A model generated the notes under the pieces. It saw nothing but the letters and a program-made list of their open reading frames with translations, did no database searches and was not told the origin of the DNA. Of a DNA stretch of 50,119 bases, positions 31,773 through 40,154 are shown one piece after another (the stretch's first letter is position 1; every line of letters begins with the position of its first letter). Source of the stretch: Methanocalculus sp. MSAO_Arc2 (lineage in GTDB: Archaea; Halobacteriota; Methanomicrobia; Methanomicrobiales; Methanocorpusculaceae); assembly GCA_003838065.1 (NCBI GenBank), contig QZAC01000022.1, forward strand, positions 1-50,119, written 5' to 3'. A program made the position numbers and the translations under genes.

Positions 31773-32075
31773 TTAGAGAAGTTCAAGAGCCTCCCTTCCG
31801 CTCATCCCTTTCCTGATGCCTCGCAAAACGGCAGGGCCGTTTACCTCTGTTACCTCTGCCTCCAGTATCTCGTCGATTGATTCGATCGTCTGCTTGATTA
31901 CCGCCTTCATTTTTGCGGCAGGCACCCCGAAATGCTCAAGTACTCTGATATCAAAGGCGCCGCATCCGATCATCCCGATAGTGGTTGTAACGAAAATGAT
32001 GTTTGCCGAACCAACCGGTATGGAGTAGCCATCTGCAATCTGGTTTCTAAGAGAGATCGCCTTGTGCATCGTCAT
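31773..32075 (-). CDS. DUF1805 domain protein
   Basis: A 100-residue protein of the DUF1805 (YunC-like) family, function unknown. Family features visible are GSANIIFVTTTIGMIGCGAFD, with a conserved Cys, and an alpha-helical second half (AAKMKAVIKQTIESIDEILEAEVTEVN). It is the last of four minus-strand genes: MBL hydrolase, DUF123 protein, iron-sulfur flavoprotein, DUF1805, with a gap of 12 nt from the flavoprotein gene. This compact set suggests a redox or detoxification task, but the evidence is positional only. Confidence 0.8.
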   Translation of the reverse strand: MTMHKAISLRNQIADGYSIPVGSANIIFVTTTIGMIGCGAFDIRVLEHFGVPAAKMKAVIKQTIESIDEILEAEVTEVNGPAVLRGIRKGMSGREALELL

Positions 32076-32087
32076 ACTCCCTCGAAT

Positions 32088-32642
32088 TCAGTCATCAAGG
32101 GTTCCAAAGAAGGATACAATTCGCTCAGCGATTGAAACTGTTGTACTCATTGCAACGGTATCGGATCTGACATCACCAGGGTTTGTGCCTCTCGCGATGA
32201 TATGGCCAAGGTATCCAAACTCATGCGTCGATAGGAAGGCTTCAAGGGTTTCGAGTGCTCTGATACCTCCTTTGTCTGCACAGACAGTGATAGCGACTCC
32301 TCTTCGCCCGGCCAGGCGGCGGTCATGCCAGAGTGAATATGTTCGATCGATGAGGTTCTTCACCTGGCCTGATACGTCGTAATAGTACGTTGGTGAACCA
32401 ATGATCAGGACATCGGATCGAATGATCTTTTCTGCGATATCAGACCAGTCATCATTTTTAATGGTGCACCATTTCTCTTCCTTGCATTTCTCGCACCCGA
32501 TGCAGGGTTTAATCTCTTTTCCTGAGAGCGTTATGAACTCGGTTGGAACACCTTTTTCCGCAATGTGATCGAGGACCTTCTTGACAAGAATGGCAGTATT
32601 ACCTGTTGCCCTCATACTTCCGGATATCCCAAGAACCTTCAT
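32088..32642 (-). CDS. Iron-sulfur flavoprotein (NADPH-dependent FMN reductase fold)
   Basis: A 184-residue flavodoxin-fold protein like the archaeal iron-sulfur flavoprotein Isf. Visible are the FMN phosphate loop GISGSMRATGNTAILV, the compact cysteine set CIGCEKCKEEKWC, which in Isf binds a [4Fe-4S] cluster, and SPTYYYDVSGQVKNLIDRT for the isoalloxazine site. In methanogens such proteins accept electrons from ferredoxin and reduce O2, H2O2 or other acceptors. ATG 32642 is chosen because AAAGGA lies just upstream and the flavodoxin fold starts there; 42 upstream in-frame codons have no family similarity. Co-directional with DUF123 (26-nt gap) and DUF1805. Confidence 0.88.
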   Translation of the reverse strand: MKVLGISGSMRATGNTAILVKKVLDHIAEKGVPTEFITLSGKEIKPCIGCEKCKEEKWCTIKNDDWSDIAEKIIRSDVLIIGSPTYYYDVSGQVKNLIDRTYSLWHDRRLAGRRGVAITVCADKGGIRALETLEAFLSTHEFGYLGHIIARGTNPGDVRSDTVAMSTTVSIAERIVSFFGTLDD

Positions 32643-32668
32643 AATAGCATATCCTTTGCCTGTCACAT

Positions 32669-33124
32669 CTAATACCTTGTGATCAGGGGAGCGAGCCCAA
32701 GTGATGCATACGCATCCCTGGAGAGCCTGGTTGGGTCTTCTGAACGTATAAAAAGGTGAGATTGGCATCTACAGTCCGAGGAGCCGAACTTATGAACGAA
32801 TGGCCCGCTGATTTCATCTGCCAGGCGGCATTCCAATGGCTCATCTGTTATTGCTGAGATAGTTGCGATGATGCGAATCGACTCTTCTTGAAGCAGGTAA
32901 TCTATGTGCCAGTGAGGTGTTCTGCCGTCATGTGCGGCACGAATATGGCGTTCTACACGGCTCAGTCCACCCGGTCCAAGGGCGGATCCCACATAGATGA
33001 GAAATCCACCAGGAATTGTAATTTTACCGAGTGCTCCCACCATGATATCCCCTCCGCTTGCCTGGAGGATCAGGGTGTATATACCTTTATCCATGATAGG
33101 ACCGGAGGTACTGTTGTGTGGCAT
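32669..33124 (-). CDS. DUF123 GIY-YIG-like protein
   Basis: A 151-residue member of the DUF123 family, distant relatives of GIY-YIG nucleases found in archaea and as a domain next to endonuclease III in some proteins. Visible are KGIYTLILQ and FLIYVGSALGPGGLSRVERHIR, the GIY-YIG-like pair with the following Arg, HWHIDYLL and FGSSDCRCQSHLF. ATG 33124 has GGAAGG 7 nt upstream; the domain proper begins at M11 (33094). It overlaps the end of the MBL gene by up to 38 nt. A nucleic-acid role is implied by the fold only. Confidence 0.82.
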   Translation of the reverse strand: MPHNSTSGPIMDKGIYTLILQASGGDIMVGALGKITIPGGFLIYVGSALGPGGLSRVERHIRAAHDGRTPHWHIDYLLQEESIRIIATISAITDEPLECRLADEISGPFVHKFGSSDCRCQSHLFIRSEDPTRLSRDAYASLGLAPLITRY

Positions 33125-33689
33125 GAAGATGCCTTCCTGCGCCTTCTGTTACCGGCCGTTCATGGCCTGGATAGAGGCCTTCCACATCGAGACCAGCAAG
33201 GCGTTCGATAGATCGTTTAAGATCACCCGTACTTCCCCCTGGAAAGTCGGTTCTTCCAAATGATCCATTCGGAAAGACGGTGTCTCCTGAGATGAGTGCG
33301 CGCTCCCCTTCATGGTAGAGGCAGATGCTTCCAGGTGAGTGGCCGGGTGTATGGATTATCCGGAGTTCTCCTATCTGATCACCATCTGAGAGGATTTTAT
33401 CCGGAACAACCATGGGTGGCCGTGCGCCGAAGTTGAATGAGAGGCTCTCGATGTCAGATTGAAGAGCAACTGCATCATCTCGATGGATACAGACTTCTGC
33501 TCCTGTCATAGCTTTGATTTCCGGAAGGTGTGCGGTATGGTCGAAATGGCCATGTGTCAGGATGATAATCTCTATCCGGTCACGGTATTGCTCGACTGCC
33601 ATTGGAAGTATGCCGGCATCGATGAGCACCCTTCCCACAAGGTAGGAGTTCCCCTGCCAGCCGCTCCCTGGTATCCACGTTATGGGCAT
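33087..33689 (-). CDS. MBL-fold metallohydrolase (glyoxalase II-like)
   Basis: A 200-residue beta-lactamase-fold hydrolase. The HGHFDHTAH motif gives the HxHxDH metal site, with further ligands in HTPGHSPGSICLY and SGDTVFPNGSFGRTDFPGGS and a final LYPGHERPV; the pattern is that of glyoxalase II-like thioester hydrolases. I start it at ATG 33689 (MPITWIPGSGWQGNSYLV), the usual N-terminus; neither this nor the earlier in-frame start has a ribosome binding site. It heads the four-gene minus-strand run and is divergent from thiC, with 34 bp between start codons. The physiological substrate is open. Confidence 0.88.
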   Translation of the reverse strand: MPITWIPGSGWQGNSYLVGRVLIDAGILPMAVEQYRDRIEIIILTHGHFDHTAHLPEIKAMTGAEVCIHRDDAVALQSDIESLSFNFGARPPMVVPDKILSDGDQIGELRIIHTPGHSPGSICLYHEGERALISGDTVFPNGSFGRTDFPGGSTGDLKRSIERLAGLDVEGLYPGHERPVTEGAGRHLHATQQYLRSYHG

Positions 33690-33723
33690 GCAGGATAATA
33701 AGTTCTGAAGACAGATGGTTCTT

Positions 33724-34995
33724 ATGCACTCACTCATCAGCCAATGCCGATCCGGTCTCCCGCCCGAACTGGCTCATCTGGCAGTTGATGAAGGGATATC
33801 CCCTGACCGGATGGCAGATGCCATTACCAGGGGTACAATCACGATACCTGCAAATCCACGCCGTAGCATACGGTATTCTGCGATCGGAGAAGGCTGTCGC
33901 GTGAAGGTGAATGTCAATATCGGCACCTCTGCGGTGCGGTGCGATCCTGCATATGAGATAACGAAAGCAGATGCGGCTCTCAGAGAGGGGGCTGATACTC
34001 TGATGGATCTCTCGACCGCAGGTAATCTTTCCGAAATGAGAAGACAGATCCTGGAGCTACCGGTTCCGGTTGGAACTGTCCCGATATATGAAGCAGTCCG
34101 GCGTGCAGGATCTGCCCTTGATCTCACCGGAGATCTCCTCTTCTCTGTTATCCGTGAACAGTGCAGACAGGGTGTTGATTTTATGACACTGCATTGCGGG
34201 GTTAATCTGGATGCACTCGAAGCACTCAGGGTCGATCCACGTGTGCTCGGTGTGGTATCACGCGGAGGTGTCTTCCATGTGGCATGGATGGTCGCAACCG
34301 GTGAAGAGAACCCGCTCTATTCAGAATATGACTATCTCCTTGAGATTCTGGCAGAAGAGGATGTCACGATTAGTCTTGGAGATGGAATGCGTCCTGGAGC
34401 ACTTGTTGACAGTGGAAAACTTGCCAAGACAACCGAATACCTGACACTTGGAAAGCTTGCGAGGAGCGCGCTTGAAGCAGGTGTCCAGAGGATGATCGAG
34501 GGGCCCGGCCACATCCCGATTCATCAGGTTGCCTGGAACGTGAAGGTGATCAAGGAGGTGACGGGTGACGCACCTCTCTACCTGCTTGGTCCGCTCGTTA
34601 CTGATATTGCGCCTGGATACGATCATGTTGTGAGTGGGATCGGAGGTGCGATCGCTGCTGCCGCAGGTGCTGACTTCCTCTGCATGGTCTCACCGGCAGA
34701 ACACCTGGCTCTCCCGAATGAACATGATATTATCGAAGGAACAAGGGTTGCACGTATAGCTGCCCATACAGGTGATATTGTCCGTCGCGGCGGGGTGCAT
34801 GCATGCCCAGAGGAAAAGGCAATGGCACGCGCCCGCTGTGATCTTGACTGGGAGGCACAGTATGCAGTATCGCTCTTTCCTGAATATGCACGATCAATTC
34901 ATGATCGCGATGGTGAGATCGAGACCTGTTCAATGTGCGGAGATCTCTGTGCGGTGAAGATGGTACGGGATATCTTCGAAATCCAACAGAAATGA
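33724..34995 (+). CDS. thiC: Phosphomethylpyrimidine synthase ThiC
   Basis: A radical SAM enzyme that rearranges aminoimidazole ribotide into hydroxymethylpyrimidine phosphate for thiamine. The 423 residues include VKVNVNIGTSA, GADTLMDLSTAGNL, TLHCGVNLDAL, SLGDGMRPGAL, EGPGHIPIHQV and YLLGPLVTDIAPGYDHV. The unusual C-terminal cluster motif CSMCGDLCAVKM holds the three [4Fe-4S] cysteines at the very end of the chain. The start is ATG 33724. No TPP-riboswitch-like element is possible in the 34-bp gap to the divergent MBL gene. Thiamine diphosphate is used by the oxidoreductase encoded near 47 kb. AATGAT-cc-ATCATT at the stop codon may mark the message end. Confidence 0.95.
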   Translation: MHSLISQCRSGLPPELAHLAVDEGISPDRMADAITRGTITIPANPRRSIRYSAIGEGCRVKVNVNIGTSAVRCDPAYEITKADAALREGADTLMDLSTAGNLSEMRRQILELPVPVGTVPIYEAVRRAGSALDLTGDLLFSVIREQCRQGVDFMTLHCGVNLDALEALRVDPRVLGVVSRGGVFHVAWMVATGEENPLYSEYDYLLEILAEEDVTISLGDGMRPGALVDSGKLAKTTEYLTLGKLARSALEAGVQRMIEGPGHIPIHQVAWNVKVIKEVTGDAPLYLLGPLVTDIAPGYDHVVSGIGGAIAAAAGADFLCMVSPAEHLALPNEHDIIEGTRVARIAAHTGDIVRRGGVHACPEEKAMARARCDLDWEAQYAVSLFPEYARSIHDRDGEIETCSMCGDLCAVKMVRDIFEIQQK

Positions 34996-35077
34996 TCCAT
35001 CATTTGGAGCAGGTACTTCTCTGCATTTTCTGTCCTGAGTGGGGTGATCCCATTCTGCCCGGGGGTGGGCTGACCTC

Positions 35078-35467
35078 TCATGCAACCCCAAGAATCCGCG
35101 CGGCAAGGTGGGCGGCGTTCTCTCCCCCATCGACTGCAACACAGGCGACAGGAACGCCTTTTGGCATCTGGGCTATCGAGAGCAGGGCATCGAGTCCGCC
35201 CATCACCTTTCCGGATACCGGGACACCGATAACTGGCTTCTTTGTTTTTGAAGCGATAACACCTGGAAGGGCAGCGGACATCCCTGCGATTCCGATGAAT
35301 ACACGGGCATCACTTCGTGTGATATATTCTAAAAGCTTCTCGGGGTCGCGATGGGCGGATATCACCTGTTCATCATAGGTGATGCCGTATTCTGCGAGTG
35401 TTGCGCAGACTTTGCGAATGATTGCCTCGTCTGATTGCGATCCAGCGATGACAGCTACGTCAACCAT
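35078..35467 (-). CDS. purE: N5-carboxyaminoimidazole ribonucleotide mutase / AIR carboxylase PurE
   Basis: Moves or adds the carboxyl group on aminoimidazole ribonucleotide in purine synthesis. The 129 residues carry GSQSD, the ISAHRDPEKL helix with the conserved His, GIAGMSAALPGVIASKT and PVIGVPVSG. The start ATG 35467 is preferred over ATG 35479, because GGTGAAG lies just upstream of it and a TATA box (CTATAAG, about 35498-35505, minus strand) puts transcription near 35478. It converges with thiC and is divergent from the aminotransferase gene. PurK is not nearby, so whether it works as mutase or direct carboxylase is unresolved. Confidence 0.93.
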   Translation of the reverse strand: MVDVAVIAGSQSDEAIIRKVCATLAEYGITYDEQVISAHRDPEKLLEYITRSDARVFIGIAGMSAALPGVIASKTKKPVIGVPVSGKVMGGLDALLSIAQMPKGVPVACVAVDGGENAAHLAARILGVA

Positions 35468-35519
35468 AGTCTTCACCATCTATTAAGACGTTGATCTTCT
35501 TATAGTACCGACGATCAGG

Positions 35520-36650
35520 ATGCAGAACGAATTATTGCTCATGATGCCGGGGCCGGTACCGATGCCGGATCGGGTCAGAAGCGCGATGAGCCGGCAGGCA
35601 ATCAATCACCGTGGGAAAGAGTTCGGTGGTGTCTATGCAGACTGTGTCAGGGTGCTCAGGTCGTTGTTTGGGACCAAAAACGATCTTTTTGTCATCTCTG
35701 GCTCAGGTACTGCGGGGATGGAGGCGGCGGTTGCAAATGTCGGCAAGGGCCAGACGATAGCTTCGCTCGTCAACGGCAAGTTCGGAGAGCGGCTTGCGGA
35801 GATTGCCGGCCGGTATGGTGATCTGATTGCTCTTGAGTCCGAATGGGGACATCCCTTGAATCTTGACGCGCTAACAGAAGCGCTCGAGAACGGTGCCGAT
35901 GTCGTGACGATGGTGCATAACGAGACCTCTGCGGGTATCCTGAACCCGGCAAACGAGGTCGGAAGACTTGCCCGGAAGCATGATGCACTCTTTATCATGG
36001 ACGGGATCACCTCGATCGGCGGTGAATATGTGGCGGCAGATGAGTGGGGTGTTGACATCGCGATCGTGGGATCACAGAAATGCCTTGCCGCACCCGCAGG
36101 ACTCTCGGCCGTTTCGGTTTCCGATCGTGCATGGGAGCGGCTCTCGACGGAACGTCCCTACTATCTTGATCTGAAGGCTTACCAGAAGGCTGCCTCCAAA
36201 GATCCGATGGAAACCCCGTATACGCCTGCAGTACCGCTTTTCTTCGGATTCCGTGAGGCATGTCTGATTGCCGAGGAGGAAGGGATTCCCGAGAGGATAG
36301 AACGCCACCGGAGGCTTGCGGATGCTGTCCGTGCAGCAGCGGATGCCTGGGGGCTTTCTCTTCTTCCAGAAACTGATGTCCTCCATTCACCATCAAATAC
36401 AGTGACTGCGATCAGGTATCCCGAAGGGATTAATGATTCTGATCTGCGTGGTGGTGTGAAGAAGGCCGGGATTGAGATTGCAGGAGGACAGGATCGGCTG
36501 AAGGGCAGGATCTTTCGGATCGGCACGATGGGGGCAGTCGGGACGACCGAGGTGCTGACAACCATTGCTGCAGTACAGGCAACGTTGCAACGGCTTGGAT
36601 ACCGCTCCAGCGGAGATGGTGTATCAGCCGCACTTGAGGTGCTGGTATGA
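35520..36650 (+). CDS. Class V aminotransferase (alanine-glyoxylate/serine-pyruvate type)
   Basis: A 376-residue PLP-dependent aminotransferase of the small alanine-glyoxylate aminotransferase family; archaeal members are often broad-range and may act on alanine, serine, phosphoserine or aspartate. Visible are MMPGPVPMPDRV, INHRGKEFGGVY, ISGSGTAGMEAAVAN, VHNETSAGILNP, MDGITSIGGE and the PLP lysine in VGSQKCLAAPAG. It starts at ATG 35520 with weak CAGG upstream. The stop overlaps ribC by 4 nt (ATGA), so it heads the operon aminotransferase-ribC-ribH-aminotransferase. The tie to riboflavin genes is positional; no biochemical reason is apparent. Confidence 0.9.
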   Translation: MQNELLLMMPGPVPMPDRVRSAMSRQAINHRGKEFGGVYADCVRVLRSLFGTKNDLFVISGSGTAGMEAAVANVGKGQTIASLVNGKFGERLAEIAGRYGDLIALESEWGHPLNLDALTEALENGADVVTMVHNETSAGILNPANEVGRLARKHDALFIMDGITSIGGEYVAADEWGVDIAIVGSQKCLAAPAGLSAVSVSDRAWERLSTERPYYLDLKAYQKAASKDPMETPYTPAVPLFFGFREACLIAEEEGIPERIERHRRLADAVRAAADAWGLSLLPETDVLHSPSNTVTAIRYPEGINDSDLRGGVKKAGIEIAGGQDRLKGRIFRIGTMGAVGTTEVLTTIAAVQATLQRLGYRSSGDGVSAALEVLV

Positions 36651-37108
36651 AGATCGGGATCGCAGACACGACATTTGCACGGGCGAATATGGGCAGGGTG
36701 GCAATTGACGAGATCAGGCGCCATGCGAGTATCCGGATCGAGCGGTATACCGTGCCCGGGATCAAGGATCTTCCGGTTGCCTGTAAGAAGCTGATCGAGG
36801 AGCGTGGCTGCGATCTGGTGATGGCGCTTGGGATGCCGGGCGGAGCAGATAAGGATAAACTCTGTGCACATGAGGCATCGCAGGGGCTTCAGATTGCCAT
36901 GCTGATGACAAATACCCATATCATCGAGGTCTTTGTCCATGAGGATGAAGCAAAGGATGATAAAGAGCTTGCCTGGCTCCTTGAAGAGAGGACTCGTGAG
37001 CATGCAGTTAATGCTGTGAAACTCCTTCTTTATCCAAAGGAGCTTGAACGTGATGCGGGTACCGGACAGCGCCAGGGTTTTCCTGATGCTGGTCCGGCAC
37101 GATTGTAA
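36647..37108 (+). CDS. ribC: Riboflavin synthase, archaeal type
   Basis: Dismutates two 6,7-dimethyl-8-ribityllumazine molecules into riboflavin and ribitylaminouracil. The 153 residues belong to the archaeal type, related in fold to lumazine synthase, not to bacterial RibE. Visible are GIADTTFARANMG, RYTVPGIKDLPVACKKL, ALGMPGGADKDKLCAHEAS and VFVHEDEAKDDKEL. Start overlaps the aminotransferase stop (ATGA). A gap of 15 nt with GGAGAAG leads to ribH, its substrate supplier. The ribitylaminouracil it returns is also the CofH substrate. Confidence 0.95.
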   Translation: MKIGIADTTFARANMGRVAIDEIRRHASIRIERYTVPGIKDLPVACKKLIEERGCDLVMALGMPGGADKDKLCAHEASQGLQIAMLMTNTHIIEVFVHEDEAKDDKELAWLLEERTREHAVNAVKLLLYPKELERDAGTGQRQGFPDAGPARL

Positions 37109-37123
37109 GGAGAAGATGATTCT

Positions 37124-37531
37124 ATGACGATAAAACTTGGATTTGTTGTTGCGGAGTTTAACCGTGATATCACCTACATGATGGAGATTGAGGCTGAAGA
37201 ACATGCAAAGTTCCTCGGAGCAGAAGTGATCGATCGCTCATATGTTCCCGGCGCATATGATATGCCGCTTGCCATCAAGAAAATGTTAAAAGAAGGAAAT
37301 GTTGATGCGGTCGTCACCATCGGCTGTGTTATTGAGGGTGCGACGGGTCATGACGAGATCGTCGTCCAGCATGCAGCCCGAAAGATCATCGATCTCTCGC
37401 TTGAGTACGAAAAACCGGTGGCTCTTGGCATATCCGGGCCCGGGATGACCAGGCTTGAGGCCCAGGAACGGGTCGATTATGCCAGAAGAGCTGTTGAGTC
37501 GGCAGTAAAACTCGTATCAAGATTGACATGA
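37124..37531 (+). CDS. ribH: 6,7-dimethyl-8-ribityllumazine synthase
   Basis: Condenses ribitylaminouracil with dihydroxybutanone phosphate to the riboflavin precursor. The 135 residues show VVAEFNRDIT, the YVPGAYDMPLAIKKML loop, VTIGCVIEGATGHDEIV with the catalytic His, and KPVALGISGPGMT. GGAGAAG upstream of ATG 37124 is its ribosome binding site. The stop overlaps the next aminotransferase by 4 nt. RibH and RibC lie in the order of archaeal riboflavin pairs. Confidence 0.96.
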   Translation: MTIKLGFVVAEFNRDITYMMEIEAEEHAKFLGAEVIDRSYVPGAYDMPLAIKKMLKEGNVDAVVTIGCVIEGATGHDEIVVQHAARKIIDLSLEYEKPVALGISGPGMTRLEAQERVDYARRAVESAVKLVSRLT

Positions 37532-38661
37532 GGGAATTATCATCGGTTATTGGTGCTATCACCCCATCCGCAACGATGGCGATTGCTGACCGTGCGAAAG
37601 AGATGGAACGTGAGGGGATCGACGTCATCAGCCTCTCGATCGGGGAGCCTGATTTTGAAACACCCTCGCACATCACGGAGGCGGCGATCACAGCATTGAG
37701 GCGGGGAGAAACACATTATGCCCCTTCTCGTGGGATCCCTGAACTCCTCGAAGCCATTGCCGAAAAGCTCACGACAGAAAACCGGATCCCCAGCACGCCT
37801 GCGGATCTGATAGTCACTGCTGGTGCAAAGGATGCCGTCAGGCTTCTTTGCCAGGCGGTGCTGAATCCAGGCGATGAGGTGATAGTGTTTGATCCCAGCT
37901 GGGTCTCGTATGAACCCTGTGTCCAGATGGCAGGGGCCACAGTGGTCCGTTATCCGCTTGACCCTGTAACATTTCAGCCAGGTGATGATCTGGTCGATCG
38001 AATCACACACAGGACAAAGATGATCATCGTTAATTCACCGTCGAACCCGACGGGATCGATTCTGGCCCGTTCATCGCTTGGTATGATTGCGGATCTCTGT
38101 TCCGATTATGATCTCCTTGCACTTTCCGATGAGATCTATGAAAAACTCGTCTATGGTGATGCGGAACATGTCTCGCTAGCCTCGATTCACGATATGGCCG
38201 AGCGTACCGTGACGGTAAACGGGTTCTCAAAGGCATATGCGATGACCGGGTGGCGGCTCGGGTATGCGGCAGGCCCGTCTGAGGTGATCAATTACATGAA
38301 CCGGATCCAGCAGCATTCGGTCTCCCACCCCACGACGTTTGTGATGTGGGGCGGGGTTGCTGCACTCACCGGGGATCAGACCTGTGTCGTGGAGATGCGT
38401 GATGAGTTTGCAAGGAGGCGGGATTATGTGATAGGGGCCCTGACAGAGGCAGGGTATGCCTGTGCACCACCAGATGGTGCGTTCTATGCCTTTGCCAATG
38501 TGGGCGAAGATGATGTTGCTGTTGCCTCAGAATGGCTCGAGGATCGGCATGTTGCGGTGACACCTGGATCGGCATTTGGGGCGTCCGGGTGGGTGCGGAT
38601 AAGCTATGCGACCTCAATGCAGCGCCTGGAAGAGGCGATGGAGCGAGTACACAGCGTTTAA
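37528..38661 (+). CDS. Class I/II pyridoxal phosphate aminotransferase (aspartate/aromatic type)
   Basis: A 377-residue fold-type I aminotransferase. Family landmarks: LSIGEPDFETPSHI, THYAPSRGIPELLEAI, TAGAKDAVRLL, IVNSPSNPTGSI, SDEIYEKLVYG, the PLP lysine in NGFSKAYAMTGWRLGY, and a final Arg region VRISYATS that binds the substrate carboxylate. Aspartate or aromatic amino acids are the likely substrates in methanogens; the sequence cannot separate them. It is the last gene of the four-gene operon, coupled to ribH by ATGA. A gap of 76 bp with promoter elements follows. Confidence 0.92.
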   Translation: MRELSSVIGAITPSATMAIADRAKEMEREGIDVISLSIGEPDFETPSHITEAAITALRRGETHYAPSRGIPELLEAIAEKLTTENRIPSTPADLIVTAGAKDAVRLLCQAVLNPGDEVIVFDPSWVSYEPCVQMAGATVVRYPLDPVTFQPGDDLVDRITHRTKMIIVNSPSNPTGSILARSSLGMIADLCSDYDLLALSDEIYEKLVYGDAEHVSLASIHDMAERTVTVNGFSKAYAMTGWRLGYAAGPSEVINYMNRIQQHSVSHPTTFVMWGGVAALTGDQTCVVEMRDEFARRRDYVIGALTEAGYACAPPDGAFYAFANVGEDDVAVASEWLEDRHVAVTPGSAFGASGWVRISYATSMQRLEEAMERVHSV

Positions 38662-38701
38662 GCAGTCAGGAAAGTGTGGTATATAACCAGCACAATACCA
38701 A

Positions 38702-38708
38702 TATTTAT
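38702..38708 (+). promoter_or_regulatory. TATA box of the CDF transporter gene
   Basis: TATTTAT, 30-36 nt before ATG 38738, with no ribosome binding site at the start, consistent with a short or absent leader. Confidence 0.5.
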
Positions 38709-38737
38709 CCTCGTTTCTGGCGTATCAGTCAAGAGCA

Positions 38738-39700
38738 ATGGCCTCACCTCCAATCCTGTCTCCGGTGTCAGCAGATCGGTCTCTTCGCGAGAAGAAACAG
38801 ATAGCCGGCGTTGCCATCGCCAGCAACACCTTCCTCGTAATCCTGAAACTGGCAATAGGCTTTCTCACCGGTTCAGTAGCTATCATCTCGGATGCGGTCC
38901 ATTCTGCAACCGATATCGTCGCCTCATCGATTGCGTTCTTTGCAGTGAGAAAATCTGCTCATCCTCCTGATGATCAGCACCACTTCGGTCATGGAAAGTT
39001 CGAGTCCCTCTCGGCCCTCATTGAAGCCGGACTCATCATCCTTGTAGCGCTCTTTATCATCTATGAGGCATCCGGGGCTCTCATCCGTGGGGAGAGTACA
39101 CTTGATCCCGACCTTCTTGCTCTTGGAATGGTGGCAGTCGGGGTCTCAGCACTTGCCAATACGCTCATCTCGCACAAAATGATGAAGATTGCAAAGAAGA
39201 CCGAATCAATTGCACTTGAGACCGACGCCTGGCATCTCAGAACCGATGTGTTCACCTCGGTCGGTGTCTTTGTGGGATTGTTTCTGATCTATCTTACCGG
39301 CATCCTGCTGCTTGATGCGGTCATCGCTCTTGCAGTTGGTCTTGTGATCATCCGAACCGGCATCAGTCTGATAAAAAAATCGCTGGCTGATCTTCTGGAT
39401 AACCGGCTCCCTGAAGAAGAGGTAGAGCGGATACGTGAGGTCCTGATCCGGTACTGCAACGAGTATGTCAACTTTCATGGTCTCAGGACCAGGCGATCAG
39501 GACCGGAACGTTTCATTGAATTTCACCTGATGCTTAACCAGGAATCCCTCCTATCAACTGCACATGAACTCGCAGATCGCCTTGAGGCAGATCTAAAGGC
39601 AGAGTTTCCACGATGCAACGTGATTATCCATATGGAGCCCTGCCATGAGGCATGTGAGGAATGCGGTATTTTCATTTGTCCCGAGCGTAAAAATGACTAA
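38738..39700 (+). CDS. Cation diffusion facilitator (divalent metal efflux)
   Basis: A 320-residue proton-coupled exporter of Zn2+, Fe2+, Mn2+ or similar ions. Six membrane helices lie at about 20-215. The metal-site residues are SDAVHSATD in the second helix and TDAWHLRTD in the fifth (D-x3-H/D pairs), with DDQHHFGHGKFE between the second and third. A cytoplasmic dimerisation domain at about 220-305 (FHGLRTRRSGPERFIEFHLM) ends in a Cys/His-rich tail (HMEPCHEACEECGIFICPE) that might bind metal. A TATA box supports the ATG. Its 3' end overlaps the convergent ATPase gene by 4 nt. Metal specificity is undetermined. Confidence 0.93.
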   Translation: MASPPILSPVSADRSLREKKQIAGVAIASNTFLVILKLAIGFLTGSVAIISDAVHSATDIVASSIAFFAVRKSAHPPDDQHHFGHGKFESLSALIEAGLIILVALFIIYEASGALIRGESTLDPDLLALGMVAVGVSALANTLISHKMMKIAKKTESIALETDAWHLRTDVFTSVGVFVGLFLIYLTGILLLDAVIALAVGLVIIRTGISLIKKSLADLLDNRLPEEEVERIREVLIRYCNEYVNFHGLRTRRSGPERFIEFHLMLNQESLLSTAHELADRLEADLKAEFPRCNVIIHMEPCHEACEECGIFICPERKND

Positions 39701-40110
39701 ATTCCCTTTCTTTTGTTGATGATGAGCATATTCTTTCCATCTCGTCGCAGGTAGGTGACGTCATCGGTCACCTGACGGATGAGATAGATTCCAAGTCCTC
39801 CGATCTGACGTTCATCCACACCCATCTTGATATCCGGCGGATCGATGGACAGAGGATCAAAGGCCTTTCCTGTATCGGTTATGGTGATGGTGATCTCCGA
39901 TTTAAAAACATCAATACAGATGTCTACGTCCCCGCCTTCAGGTCCATATGCATAGGAGGCGATATTGGTGAAGGCTTCATCTACAGCCAGCTGGAGATCA
40001 AGTGAATCCTGAGAGCGGACGCCAGACTTCTGTAAGAAAGACTCAAGAAAATCAATAACGAGGGGGAGGTTCTGGATATCAGCACGAAATGTCCTGTTCA
40101 CCTGCATCAA
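39697..40110 (-). CDS. Anti-sigma-factor-type ATP-binding protein (RsbW/SpoIIAB-like HATPase)
   Basis: A 137-residue serine-kinase-type HATPase. N box: LDLQLAVDEAFTNIASYAYG; G1 box: ITITDTGKAFDPL; G2: RQIGGLGIYLIRQ. These are the ATP-binding motifs of RsbW/SpoIIAB proteins. Archaea have no sigma factors, so the target must differ, perhaps a STAS-domain partner. The start is TTG 40110 (8 nt after GGGGGAGG) or the adjacent ATG 40107. It follows the 61-residue orphan on the same strand with a 33-nt gap that carries a 16-bp palindrome. No STAS protein or PP2C phosphatase is seen nearby. Confidence 0.85.
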   Translation of the reverse strand: MMQVNRTFRADIQNLPLVIDFLESFLQKSGVRSQDSLDLQLAVDEAFTNIASYAYGPEGGDVDICIDVFKSEITITITDTGKAFDPLSIDPPDIKMGVDERQIGGLGIYLIRQVTDDVTYLRRDGKNMLIINKRKGI

Positions 40111-40138
40111 CCGGTTCGCCTCCCCCTTCTCCGAGATG

Positions 40139-40154
40139 CTGGATCATGATCCAG
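40139..40154. repeat. 16-bp perfect palindrome
   Basis: CTGGATCATGATCCAG covers the stop codon of the small orphan gene and part of the gap to the ATPase gene; it could form a stem in the transcript or bind a dimeric protein. Confidence 0.85.

Noticed and set aside
33690..33723. TPP riboswitch upstream of thiC
   Set aside because: Only 34 bp separate thiC from the divergent gene, too little for the element.
36179..37204. A 341-codon antisense frame across the aminotransferase, ribC and ribH
   Set aside because: It spans three well-supported genes on the other strand and has no family resemblance.
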